Positions 40,780 to 51,395 of a stretch of 52,493 bases of DNA are shown here, piece by piece. Numbering within the stretch: position 1 is the first letter of the stretch; every line of letters begins with the position of its first letter. The notes beneath the pieces are model-generated. The model did no database searches and was not told the DNA's origin. It was given only the letters and a program-made list of their open reading frames with translations. The position numbers and the translations under genes were made by a program. The stretch is from DASZVN01 sp035547055 (lineage in GTDB: Bacteria; Pseudomonadota; Alphaproteobacteria; Rhizobiales; Methylopilaceae), in contig DASZVN010000045.1 in assembly GCA_035547055.1 (NCBI GenBank), forward strand, positions 1 through 52,493. The letters are read 5' to 3'.

Positions 40780-41601
40780 TTACCGCCTGACGAGGTCGCC
40801 GCCGCCGAAGAAGACGCGCTCCCACGCCTTCTGCGCCTTGTAGCCCTCGCGGATGAACGGCGTGAACACGGCGAGGTTCAGCACCAGCCAGTTGACCAGG
40901 CTCGCCGGGAAGCGGGTCGGCTTTACGAAATCGACGAACAGCACCACCCGGACCTTGCCGCTGAGGTTCCAGGCCTCGTGCTCGAAGGCGTCGTCGAAGA
41001 TCAGCGCCCGGCCCTCGTCCCAATGGCAGAGCCGGCCGCCGACCCGGATGCCGATCTTGTCCGGCGCATCCGGCACCCGAAGGCCGAGGTGGAAGCGCAA
41101 GACGCCGTTATAGGGGCCGCGATGCGGCGGCAGGTGCTTGCCCGGCTCGAAGATCGAGAACAGCGCGGTCTTCAGCCCGGGAATGCCCTGCACGATGCGC
41201 CACGTCTCCGGGCAGAGCCGGATCGCCTGCTCGGAGCGGATGCCGTAGCCGCAGATCAGGAACGACTTCCAGCCGTCGTCGGCGCTGATCGAGCGGACGT
41301 CGGCGGCGATCTCGTGGAAGCCGGGGAGCTCGTTCTTCCGCGTCAGCACGCGGTCGAGCTCGGCCCGGATCTTCGGCCACCCGGCCTCGACCGCCTGCGC
41401 CCAGGGGAAGGTGGCGGTGTCGTAGACCGGCGGGTTGCCATGGATCGCGCAGCGGAGGTTGAGCCGCTCGGCCCAGGCGACGAAGCCCTCGACCAGGCGG
41501 TTCACGAGGCCGGGGCGGGACATGGTGTCGACCAGGCCCTCCGTCTTGTGGGCCTGCGCCGGCGCAGCGCCGCCGAGCGCCGCCTCCCGTCCCTCCGCCA
41601 T
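40780..41601 (-). CDS. Aspartyl/asparaginyl beta-hydroxylase-like (LpxO-type) dioxygenase
   Basis: A protein of about 273 residues, member of the Fe(II)/2-oxoglutarate family that includes the lipid A hydroxylase LpxO. Iron and cosubstrate residues are visible: the His in LPPHRGPYNGVLRFHLGL, the second His in ALIFDDAFEHEAWN, and the Arg in GKVRVVLFVDF. A hydrophobic C-terminal segment (VNWLVLNLAVFTPFI) could tether it to the inner membrane, as in LpxO. Start 41601 has GGGAGC upstream; ATG 41523 is possible. Substrate (lipid A acyl chain or a protein Asp/Asn) is not shown. Confidence 0.82.
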   Translation of the reverse strand: MAEGREAALGGAAPAQAHKTEGLVDTMSRPGLVNRLVEGFVAWAERLNLRCAIHGNPPVYDTATFPWAQAVEAGWPKIRAELDRVLTRKNELPGFHEIAADVRSISADDGWKSFLICGYGIRSEQAIRLCPETWRIVQGIPGLKTALFSIFEPGKHLPPHRGPYNGVLRFHLGLRVPDAPDKIGIRVGGRLCHWDEGRALIFDDAFEHEAWNLSGKVRVVLFVDFVKPTRFPASLVNWLVLNLAVFTPFIREGYKAQKAWERVFFGGGDLVRR

Positions 41602-41670
41602 GACCGCCTGCTCCCGGAACACCTGCTGGCCGAGGATTCGCACCGCCGCGCGGGTTCGGCAAGGTCGGCG

Positions 41671-41802
41671 GCCCCTCTCCACCATGCTTCGCATGGTCCC
41701 CCTCCCCCGTCTGCGACGGGGGAGGACTATGCCCCAGCCGTCGCGCAGATCCTCCCCCGTGAAACGGGGGAGGTGGCGAGCGAAGCGAGCCAGAGGGGGC
41801 CC
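41671..41802. repeat. Type D palindromic repeat
   Basis: CCATGCTTCGCATGG, CCTCCCCCGTCTGCGACGGGGGAGG, CCTCCCCCGTGAAACGGGGGAGG and GGCGAGCGAAGCGAGCC form four stems in series. The two CCTCCCCCGT...ACGGGGGAGG hairpins are direct copies. It lies between the hydroxylase start and the metallophosphoesterase stop on the same strand. Confidence 0.85.
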
Positions 41803-41832
41803 GCGAACCGCCCGATCGGACCTTCAGGCAAC

Positions 41833-42732
41833 TTAAGCCGGAACAAGCTCCCGCCGGCTGCGCTCGGCGATGGTGCTCCCGCCCGGCGCGAAGCCGCGGG
41901 TCGTCACGGTGCAGCGCCAGGCGCCGCCGACGCGCTCGATGGCATAGAGATTATAGGCGCCGGGCGCGGTCGGATCGTTCGGCCCGGCCGAGGCCGAGGG
42001 CACGCCGATGACCGGCACCGGCCCGTTCGGACCCGGCAGCGCCGCAACTACCGGCCGGTGCTCGTGGCCGTGCAGCACCAGCTCGGCGCCGGCCTCGGCG
42101 ATTGCCGACGCGACCGCCTCGGCATCGACCAGGCGGCGGAGATAGTGGCCGCCGGCGATCGGCGGGTGGTGGATCAGGACGACGCGAAAACGCTCCTCGC
42201 CGGCAAGGGCCAGCAGCGTGCGGCGCAGCCGCGCGGCCTGGCCCCTTCCTAGCCGCCCCGTCGCCGAGAACGGCGCGGTCGGCACCGCGGTCGAAAGGCC
42301 GACGATCGCGAGCGGCCCGCGCCGCCGGACATAGGGGAAATGCGGCAGGCCGCGATCCTCCACCGCGTCGCCGCGCATGTAGTCCGACCAGTGCAGCAGC
42401 GGATGATGCCAGGTGGCGCGGACATAGGAATCGTGGTTGCCCGGGACGACAGAGACCCAATCGGGGCCCCCCAGCGACGCCAGGAAGGCGCGGGCCGGCA
42501 GGTATTCCGCCTGGGCGCCGACCACCGCGAGGTCGCCGGTCAGCGCGACATGGTCCGGGGACTCGACCTTGAGATCGGCGACCAGCGCGGCGAGCGCGTC
42601 CATGTCGTGGCGCCGGTGCCGGCGGGTCTGCCAGTTGATGAAGCCGAGGACGCGCTTCGACGCCAGCTCGCGAAGATGCGGGCGGCTCACCGGATGGAGA
42701 TGCGGGTCGGACAGGTGGGCGAGGACGAACAC
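41833..42732 (-). CDS. Metallophosphoesterase (calcineurin-like)
   Basis: A 299-residue protein with the five metallophosphoesterase motifs in order: LAHLSDPHLHP (D-x-H), VALTGDLAV (GD), VVPGNHDSY (GNHD), VLIHHPPIAGG (H) and VLHGHEHRP (GHxH). It acts on a phosphoester with two metal ions; similar proteins include 3',5'-cyclic nucleotide phosphodiesterase CpdA and LpxH-type enzymes, but substrate is not decided. The start is an alternative codon, GTG 42732 (VFVLAHLSDPH). A type E repeat lies just upstream. Confidence 0.9.
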   Translation of the reverse strand: MFVLAHLSDPHLHPVSRPHLRELASKRVLGFINWQTRRHRRHDMDALAALVADLKVESPDHVALTGDLAVVGAQAEYLPARAFLASLGGPDWVSVVPGNHDSYVRATWHHPLLHWSDYMRGDAVEDRGLPHFPYVRRRGPLAIVGLSTAVPTAPFSATGRLGRGQAARLRRTLLALAGEERFRVVLIHHPPIAGGHYLRRLVDAEAVASAIAEAGAELVLHGHEHRPVVAALPGPNGPVPVIGVPSASAGPNDPTAPGAYNLYAIERVGGAWRCTVTTRGFAPGGSTIAERSRRELVPA

Positions 42733-42754
42733 GGCGCTTCTTACCACGCGCCCG

Positions 42755-42801
42755 GAGCATGATCCGAAAAGTGTGCAGCGGTTTTCGGAAAGATCATGCT
42801 C
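42755..42801. repeat. Type E palindromic repeat
   Basis: GAGCATGATC-CGAAAA...TTTTCGG-AAAGATCATGCTC: outer arms GAGCATGATC/GATCATGCTC are perfectly complementary and inner CCGAAAA/TTTTCGG form a second stem. This short element is recognisable as one of the commonest intergenic palindromes of Bradyrhizobium-like chromosomes. It lies between mbfA and the phosphoesterase. Confidence 0.9.
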
Positions 42802-42820
42802 AAACAAAATCCTGGCGGAC

Positions 42821-43777
42821 CTACGCGCTGCCGATCAGGACGCCCGACAGGAAGACCAGCACCCCGCCGACCACGACCTGGAACGCCGCCCGGAGGAACG
42901 GCGTGTCCATGAAGCGGGTGCGGATCCAGGAGATCGCGGCAAGCTCGACCACGACGACCGCCACCGCCACCGCGGTCGCGGTGCGGAACTCCGGGATCAG
43001 GTAAGGCAGGGTATGGCCGAGACCGCCGACGGCGGTCGCGAGGCCGCAGATGAGGCCGCGGATCCAGGGCCGGCCGCGGCCGGAGAGGCGCCCGTCGTCG
43101 GACAGCGCCTCGGCGAAGCCCATCGAAATGCCGGCGCCGATCGCCGCGGCGAGGCCGACCAGCAGCGCGTCGTGGCTGCGCTGGGTGGCGAAGGCGGCCG
43201 CGAACAGCGGCGCCAGCGTCGAGACCGAGCCGTCCATCAGCCCGGCGAGGCCGGGCTGCACCACCTGGAGCACCAGGAGGCGCCGCTCCGTCGCGGCCTC
43301 CTCGCGTCCGCCCTGGCCGGCGCGCGCCTCGGCAGTCAGTGTCGCGGCGCGGCGGCCATGCTCGGCTTCGGTCGCGGCAAGGTCGCCGAACAGGCGTCGG
43401 AGCGCGACGTTGGAAGTGCGCGCGGCGGCGCGGTCGTAGAAGGCCTGCGCCTCCTGCTCCATCGCCTCGGCCTGGGCCTGCACGGCCTCGAGCCGCAGCG
43501 GCCGGAGCAGCCAGATCGGCTGGCGCTCGATGAAGCCGGAGACGTGGTCGCGACGGATGAAGGGCAGATGGTCGCCGAACTCGCGGCGATAGAGGTCGAG
43601 CAGGCGGCGGCGATGGTCGTCCTCCTCGCGCACCATCGCCTCGAACATCGCGGTCGAAGCTGGGAACTCGTCGCGCAGCCCCTCGGCGAAGTCGCGATAG
43701 ATCCGCGCGTCCTCCTCCTCGTTGGCGATGGCGAGCGCGATGATCTCGGCCTCGCTCAGGTCCTCGAACCGCTTCAT
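42821..43777 (-). CDS. mbfA: Membrane-bound ferritin MbfA (rubrerythrin-VIT1 fusion)
   Basis: A 318-residue fusion protein. The N-terminal rubrerythrin-like ferritin domain (about residues 1-160) has di-iron ligands in ANEEEDARIYRDFAE, REEDDHRRRLLDLYR, EQEAQAFYD and EAEHGRR. The C-terminal VIT1/CCC1 transporter-like domain begins 'VVQPGLAGLMDGSVSTLAPLF' and has about five membrane helices. In Bradyrhizobium and Agrobacterium MbfA exports iron and protects against iron and peroxide stress under control of Irr. An Irr-type iron control element lies 14-30 nt upstream of the start codon. All ligands appear intact. Confidence 0.93.
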   Translation of the reverse strand: MKRFEDLSEAEIIALAIANEEEDARIYRDFAEGLRDEFPASTAMFEAMVREEDDHRRRLLDLYRREFGDHLPFIRRDHVSGFIERQPIWLLRPLRLEAVQAQAEAMEQEAQAFYDRAAARTSNVALRRLFGDLAATEAEHGRRAATLTAEARAGQGGREEAATERRLLVLQVVQPGLAGLMDGSVSTLAPLFAAAFATQRSHDALLVGLAAAIGAGISMGFAEALSDDGRLSGRGRPWIRGLICGLATAVGGLGHTLPYLIPEFRTATAVAVAVVVVELAAISWIRTRFMDTPFLRAAFQVVVGGVLVFLSGVLIGSA

Positions 43778-43790
43778 GCATCATCCCAAT

Positions 43791-43807
43791 TTTTGAACTA
43801 GTCTAAA
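43791..43807 (-). promoter_or_regulatory. Iron control element (Irr box) of mbfA
   Basis: Read on the minus strand the site is TTTAGACTAGTTCAAAA. Against the rhizobial ICE/Irr consensus TTTAGAA-N3-TTCTAAA it matches 12 of 14 defined positions. It lies directly upstream of mbfA, where Irr represses under low iron in Bradyrhizobium. The match is seen directly; binding is inferred. Confidence 0.7.
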
Positions 43808-43859
43808 CTAGAGAAAGCGGTCCCAAGAGTCGATGTAATCGACGCTCAGCCCGTCCCCT

Positions 43860-43953
43860 CCGTCATGGCCGGGCTCGTCCCGGCCATCCACGACTTCCTC
43901 TTTTGGATGTGCTGCAAACTCGTGGATGCCCCGGCCAAGCCCGGGCATGACGG
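43860..43953. repeat. Type B palindromic repeat, copy 5
   Basis: CCGTCATGGCCGGGCTCGTC...CCCGGCCATCCACGACTTCC, then CTCGTGGATGCCCCGGCCAA...CCCGGGCATGACGG. It lies in the divergent gap between mbfA and mdh, upstream of the mdh promoter region. Confidence 0.9.
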
Positions 43954-44052
43954 GCGGCGCCCCGCGCATCTTGAACCACCGCGGCGATGGGTCTATCGAC
44001 GGCGCAGCCCGCTTGCCCGTTCTCCGGGCGCCCACCCATCTCAGGAACCATC

Positions 44053-45018
<966 letters not shown>

Positions 45019-45029
45019 GTGTCCAGAAA

Positions 45030-45051
45030 AACGGCGGCTTCGGCCGCCGTT
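45030..45051 (+). terminator. TTCG-loop hairpin between mdh and sucC
   Basis: AACGGCGGC-TTCG-GCCGCCGTT is a perfect 9-bp stem with a stable UUCG-type loop, ending 20 nt before the sucC start. It is followed by CGTGTCTTC rather than a T-run. It may attenuate or process the mdh-suc transcript rather than fully terminate it. Confidence 0.6.
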
Positions 45052-45071
45052 CGTGTCTTCGAGGCCCGCCC

Positions 45072-46304
45072 ATGAACATCCACGAATACCAGGCCAAGGC
45101 CATCCTCAAGGAATTCGGCGCGCCGGTGTCGCGCGGCATCGCGGTGCTGTCGCCGAACGAGGCCGAATCGGCGGCGAAGGAGCTCGGCGGCCCGCTCTGG
45201 GTGGTGAAGTCGCAGATCCACGCCGGCGGCCGCGGCAAGGGCCGCTTCAAGGAGGCCGAGGCCGGCACCGGCGGCGGCGTCCGCCTCGCCCGCTCGGCCG
45301 AGGAGGTGAAGGCCTTCGTCCGCCAGATGCTCGGCAAGACGCTGGTGACGCACCAGACCGGGCCCGCCGGCAAGGTCGTGAACCGGCTCTATATCGAGGA
45401 AGGCTCCGACATCGCGCGGGAGCTCTATCTCTCGCTCGTCGTCGACCGCGAGAGCGGCCGGGTCGCCTTCGTCGTCTCGACCGAGGGCGGCATGGACATC
45501 GAGGCGGTGGCGGCCAAGACGCCGGAGAAGATCGTCTCCTTCGCCGTCGATCCCGCGACCGGGGTGATGCCGTTCCACGGCCTCAAGGTCGCCAGGGCGC
45601 TGGACCTCAAGGGCGACCTCGCCAAGCAGGCCGGGCGGCTCGCGACATCACTCTACCGGGCCTTCGTCGAGAAGGACATGAGCCTGCTCGAGGTTAACCC
45701 GCTGATCGTCACCAAGGACGGCCGGCTGGTCTGTCTCGACGCCAAGGTGAGCTTCGAGGACAACGCCCTCTTCCGCCATCCCGACCTGCAGAACCTCCGC
45801 GACCTCACCGAGGAGGACGCCAAGGAGATCGAGGCGTCCAAGCACGACCTCGCCTATATCGCGCTCGACGGCACCATCGGCTGCATGGTCAACGGCGCCG
45901 GCCTCGCCATGGCGACGATGGACATCATCAAGCTCTACGGCGAGGAGCCCGCCAATTTCCTCGACGTCGGCGGCGGCGCCTCGGCCGAGAAGGTGACGGC
46001 GGCGTTCAAGATCATTACCGCCGACCCCAACGTGAAGGGCATCCTGGTCAACATCTTCGGCGGCATCATGCGCTGCGACGTCATCGCCGAGGGCGTCATC
46101 GCCGCGGTGAAGGAGGTCGGCCTCAAGGTGCCGCTGGTGGTGCGGCTGGAGGGCACCAACGTCGCCCAGGGCAAGGAGATCCTGTCGAAGTCCGGCCTCA
46201 ACGTCATCCCCGCCGACGACCTCGACGACGCCGCGCAGAAGATCGTCGCCGCCGTGCGCGCCGGTGCCGGCAAGGCGGCGGCGAAGGAGGCTGCACGGGG
46301 TTGA
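45072..46304 (+). CDS. sucC: Succinyl-CoA synthetase, beta subunit
   Basis: A 410-residue ATP-grasp subunit. N-terminal MNIHEYQAKAILKEFGAPV; nucleotide-binding region 'VKSQIHAGGRGKGRFKEA'; metal site in MSLLEVNPLIVTKDG; conserved EEPANFLDVGGGA and ILVNIFGGIMRCDVIAEG. It binds succinate and nucleotide and works as a heterodimer with SucD. A short Ala/Lys-rich C-terminal tail (about 12 residues) exceeds the usual length. In most genomes sucD follows within a few bases; here 962 bp carrying a toxin-antitoxin unit intervene. Confidence 0.96.
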   Translation: MNIHEYQAKAILKEFGAPVSRGIAVLSPNEAESAAKELGGPLWVVKSQIHAGGRGKGRFKEAEAGTGGGVRLARSAEEVKAFVRQMLGKTLVTHQTGPAGKVVNRLYIEEGSDIARELYLSLVVDRESGRVAFVVSTEGGMDIEAVAAKTPEKIVSFAVDPATGVMPFHGLKVARALDLKGDLAKQAGRLATSLYRAFVEKDMSLLEVNPLIVTKDGRLVCLDAKVSFEDNALFRHPDLQNLRDLTEEDAKEIEASKHDLAYIALDGTIGCMVNGAGLAMATMDIIKLYGEEPANFLDVGGGASAEKVTAAFKIITADPNVKGILVNIFGGIMRCDVIAEGVIAAVKEVGLKVPLVVRLEGTNVAQGKEILSKSGLNVIPADDLDDAAQKIVAAVRAGAGKAAAKEAARG

Positions 46305-46317
46305 AAGGTGCCCGCAG

Positions 46318-46336
46318 TTACACATATTCTGTGTAA
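46318..46336 (+). promoter_or_regulatory. Palindromic operator of the vapBBC unit
   Basis: TTACACA-TATTC-TGTGTAA is a perfect 7-bp inverted repeat in AT-rich sequence, 14 nt before the first antitoxin start codon and overlapping its likely promoter. Such a palindrome is the expected binding site for a ribbon-helix-helix antitoxin dimer or the VapBC complex, giving autoregulation. It is followed by the ribosome site GGAGGA. Confidence 0.7.
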
Positions 46337-46350
46337 TTGGAGGATCGGTC

Positions 46351-46584
46351 ATGAAGAACATCACCCTCGCAATCGACGAGAAGCTGCTGGATCAGGTTCG
46401 TGTCGTTGCGGCCAAGCGCAAGACCACTGTCAACGCGATGGTGCGGGAGCACCTCGAACAGGTGGCGCGCAACGAAAATCGCGCCCGCGAGGCGATGGCG
46501 GAACTGCGGCGGATGAGTGAGACGACCGAGGCTCGGCTCGGGCCTGATTACAAATTCGACCGTGACGCGATCTACGAGCGTTGA
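46351..46584 (+). CDS. VapB-type ribbon-helix-helix antitoxin, first copy
   Basis: A 77-residue protein. The N-terminal strand MKNITLAID and two following helices (EKLLDQVRVVAAKRKT, VNAMVREHLEQV) make a ribbon-helix-helix DNA-binding fold. The C-terminal tail, ending GPDYKFDRDAIYER, is the likely toxin-neutralising segment and closely resembles the tail of the next gene (GPGWKFDRASIHER). A strong GGAGGA ribosome site precedes the ATG. Its stop overlaps a possible start of the second antitoxin. Base composition is visibly lower in GC than sucC and sucD. Confidence 0.85.
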   Translation: MKNITLAIDEKLLDQVRVVAAKRKTTVNAMVREHLEQVARNENRAREAMAELRRMSETTEARLGPDYKFDRDAIYER

Positions 46585-46589
46585 GGCCC

Positions 46590-46835
46590 GTGACGAAGCT
46601 GACGGTCCAGATCGACGACACGCTGCTGCAGCGGGCTAGCGCCTACGCGGCGCAGCGCGACATGACGGTCGCCCGTCTGGTTCGGCAGCATCTGGAATTG
46701 CTTGTGGGCGAGGAGTCGGCGGCATCCGATCGAGCGGGGTCGGCCCGCGATCGCCTGCTGAAGCTCATCGACGAGTCGCCTGGCCGAATGGGCCCTGGTT
46801 GGAAATTCGACCGGGCGTCGATCCATGAGCGTTGA
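46590..46835 (+). CDS. VapB-type ribbon-helix-helix antitoxin, second copy
   Basis: An 81-residue paralog of the preceding protein: strand TKLTVQID, helices DTLLQRASAYAAQRDM and VARLVRQHLELL, and a tail ending GPGWKFDRASIHER. GTG 46590 is preferred because VTKLTVQID aligns with MKNITLAID of the first copy; a TTG at 46581, overlapping the first antitoxin stop, is an alternative. The end overlaps the toxin start by 11 nt, as in classic VapBC pairs, so this copy is the probable cognate antitoxin. Confidence 0.83.
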   Translation: MTKLTVQIDDTLLQRASAYAAQRDMTVARLVRQHLELLVGEESAASDRAGSARDRLLKLIDESPGRMGPGWKFDRASIHER

Positions 46836-47247
46836 GTGTTTCATCGACACCAACGTCCTGATCTATGCCGCGGTCGGTCGACGGGACCAGCCGACGAAAT
46901 GGGAGCGCGCTTGGACGCTACTCAACGAGGCCCGATTTGGCGTGTCTGGACAGGTGCTGGCCGAATTTTATGTCAACGTGCAGAAGAAATCGGTGAAGGT
47001 GCCATTCACGCCGCACGAGGCAGCAGCCTGGGTCGATCGCCTCGCCGAAGTACCTGTCGTGGCGGTGGATGCAAGTCTGGTCCGCGAAGCGATCGGATAC
47101 AGCCACCGCTACATGATCAGCTATTGGGATGCTGCGTTGATCATCGGTGCCGAACGGCTCGAAGCGCCGATCCTCTACACCGAGGACCTGAACCACCAGC
47201 AGCTTTACGGGTCGGTCCGCGTCATCAATCCCTTCCGCGTCAACTGA
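46825..47247 (+). CDS. VapC-type PIN-domain toxin ribonuclease
   Basis: A 140-residue PIN domain. Acidic metal-site residues are D8 (FIDTNVLIYA), E47 (VLAEFYVNV), D102 (SYWDAALII) and D121 (YTEDLNHQQ), all intact, so it should be an active Mg-dependent endoribonuclease; VapC toxins cut tRNA or rRNA. ATG 46825 lies within the end of the second antitoxin gene. The stop is 19 nt before the sucD start, so the toxin unit and sucD are probably on one transcript. GC content is lower than in the flanking suc genes. Confidence 0.9.
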   Translation: MSVECFIDTNVLIYAAVGRRDQPTKWERAWTLLNEARFGVSGQVLAEFYVNVQKKSVKVPFTPHEAAAWVDRLAEVPVVAVDASLVREAIGYSHRYMISYWDAALIIGAERLEAPILYTEDLNHQQLYGSVRVINPFRVN

Positions 47248-47266
47248 GCGAAGCCGGAGCCACGGC

Positions 47267-48151
47267 ATGTCCATCCTGATCGACAAGAACACCAAGGTGA
47301 TGTGCCAGGGCTTCACCGGGAAGAACGGCACCTTCCATTCGGAGCAGGCGATCGCCTACGGCACGAAAATGGTCGGCGGCACCTCGCCCGGGAAAGGCGG
47401 CTCGACCCATCTCGGCCTGCCGGTGTTCGACACGGTGCAGGAGGCCCGCGAGGCCACCGGCGCCGACGCCAGCGTCGTCTTCGTGCCGCCGGCCGGCGCC
47501 GCCGACGCGATCCTGGAGGCGATCGACGCCGAGGTGCCGCTGATCATCTGCATCACCGAGGGCATCCCGGTGCTCGACATGGTCAAGGTCAAGCGCGCGC
47601 TCACCGGCTCGAAGTCGCGCCTGATCGGGCCAAACTGCCCCGGCGTCATGACCGCGGGCGAGTGCAAGATCGGCATCATGCCGGGCAACATCTTCCGCCG
47701 CGGCTCGGTCGGCATCGTCTCGCGCTCGGGCACCCTGACCTACGAGGCGGTGTTCCAGACCACCAACGAGGGCCTCGGCCAGTCGACCGCCTGCGGCATC
47801 GGCGGCGACCCGGTCAAGGGCACCGAGTTCATCGACGTGCTGGAGATGCTGCTCGCCGACGACGAGACCAGGTCGATCGTGATGATCGGCGAGATCGGCG
47901 GCGCGGCCGAGGAGGATGCGGCGCAGTTCATCAAGGACGAGGCCAAGCGCGGGCGCAAGAAGCCGATGGTCGGCTTCATCGCCGGGCGCACCGCCCCGCC
48001 CGGCCGCCGCATGGGCCATGCCGGCGCCATCATCTCGGGCGGCTCCGGCGGCGCCGAATCGAAGATCGAGGCCATGCAGTCGGCGGGCATCCGGGTTGCG
48101 CCGTCGCCGGCAAGACTCGGCAAGACCCTGGCCGAGGTGTTGAAAAACTGA
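47267..48151 (+). CDS. sucD: Succinyl-CoA synthetase, alpha subunit
   Basis: A 294-residue subunit: CoA-binding N-terminal domain (TKVMCQGFTGKNGTFHSEQA), 'GTSPGKGGSTHLGLPVFDTV', 'GPNCPGVMTAGECKIGIMPG', and the phosphohistidine in GRRMGHAGAIISGGSGGA. It carries the phospho-His and CoA sites, with SucC supplying nucleotide and succinate sites. Intact and of normal length. Its expression relative to sucC may be affected by the inserted toxin-antitoxin genes, whose own promoter could also drive sucD. Confidence 0.96.
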   Translation: MSILIDKNTKVMCQGFTGKNGTFHSEQAIAYGTKMVGGTSPGKGGSTHLGLPVFDTVQEAREATGADASVVFVPPAGAADAILEAIDAEVPLIICITEGIPVLDMVKVKRALTGSKSRLIGPNCPGVMTAGECKIGIMPGNIFRRGSVGIVSRSGTLTYEAVFQTTNEGLGQSTACGIGGDPVKGTEFIDVLEMLLADDETRSIVMIGEIGGAAEEDAAQFIKDEAKRGRKKPMVGFIAGRTAPPGRRMGHAGAIISGGSGGAESKIEAMQSAGIRVAPSPARLGKTLAEVLKN

Positions 48152-48166
48152 GCGTTTTCGACGATC

Positions 48167-48191
48167 TTGACACCGCGCCGGACCGGCGCGG
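48167..48191 (+). promoter_or_regulatory. TTGACA element with adjoining 9-bp palindrome before sucA
   Basis: A perfect -35-like TTGACA (48167-48172) is directly followed by CCGCGCCGG-A-CCGGCGCGG (48173-48191), a perfect palindrome, in the 127-bp sucD-sucA gap. The palindrome would occupy a promoter spacer and could be an operator, or a hairpin in the read-through transcript. No clear -10 box follows. Confidence 0.4.
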
Positions 48192-48278
48192 CATCGCCTC
48201 GCGAAATTGGTAAGAGCCGCCTGCTATCCCCATCTTGCGATAGCTGAACTCGTCCGCTTCCGGACGCCGAGACCGATC

Positions 48279-51215
<2,937 letters not shown>

Positions 51216-51228
51216 GGGACATGCCCTT

Positions 51229-51293
51229 GTAGGGTGGGCATCGGCGACGCCGATGCCCACGACGTGGGCAAGCCCTGCTTGCCCACCCTACGC
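51229..51293. repeat. Type C palindromic repeat, copy 5
   Basis: GTAGGGTGGGCATCGGC-GAC-GCCGATGCCCAC forms the first stem and GTGGGCAAGC-CCT-GCTTGCCCACCCTACG the second; the outer GTAGGGTGGGCA and TGCCCACCCTAC ends pair as well, giving a cruciform-like element. It sits inside the suc operon between sucA and sucB. Confidence 0.9.
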
Positions 51294-51395
51294 AGAAAGT
51301 CGTGGATGGCCGGGGTGCCCCGCACCGCCGATTCGGCTATGTACGCGGCGGATTGACTGTGGCGACCGCTTGGCCGCCCAAAAGGATGGCGGACC

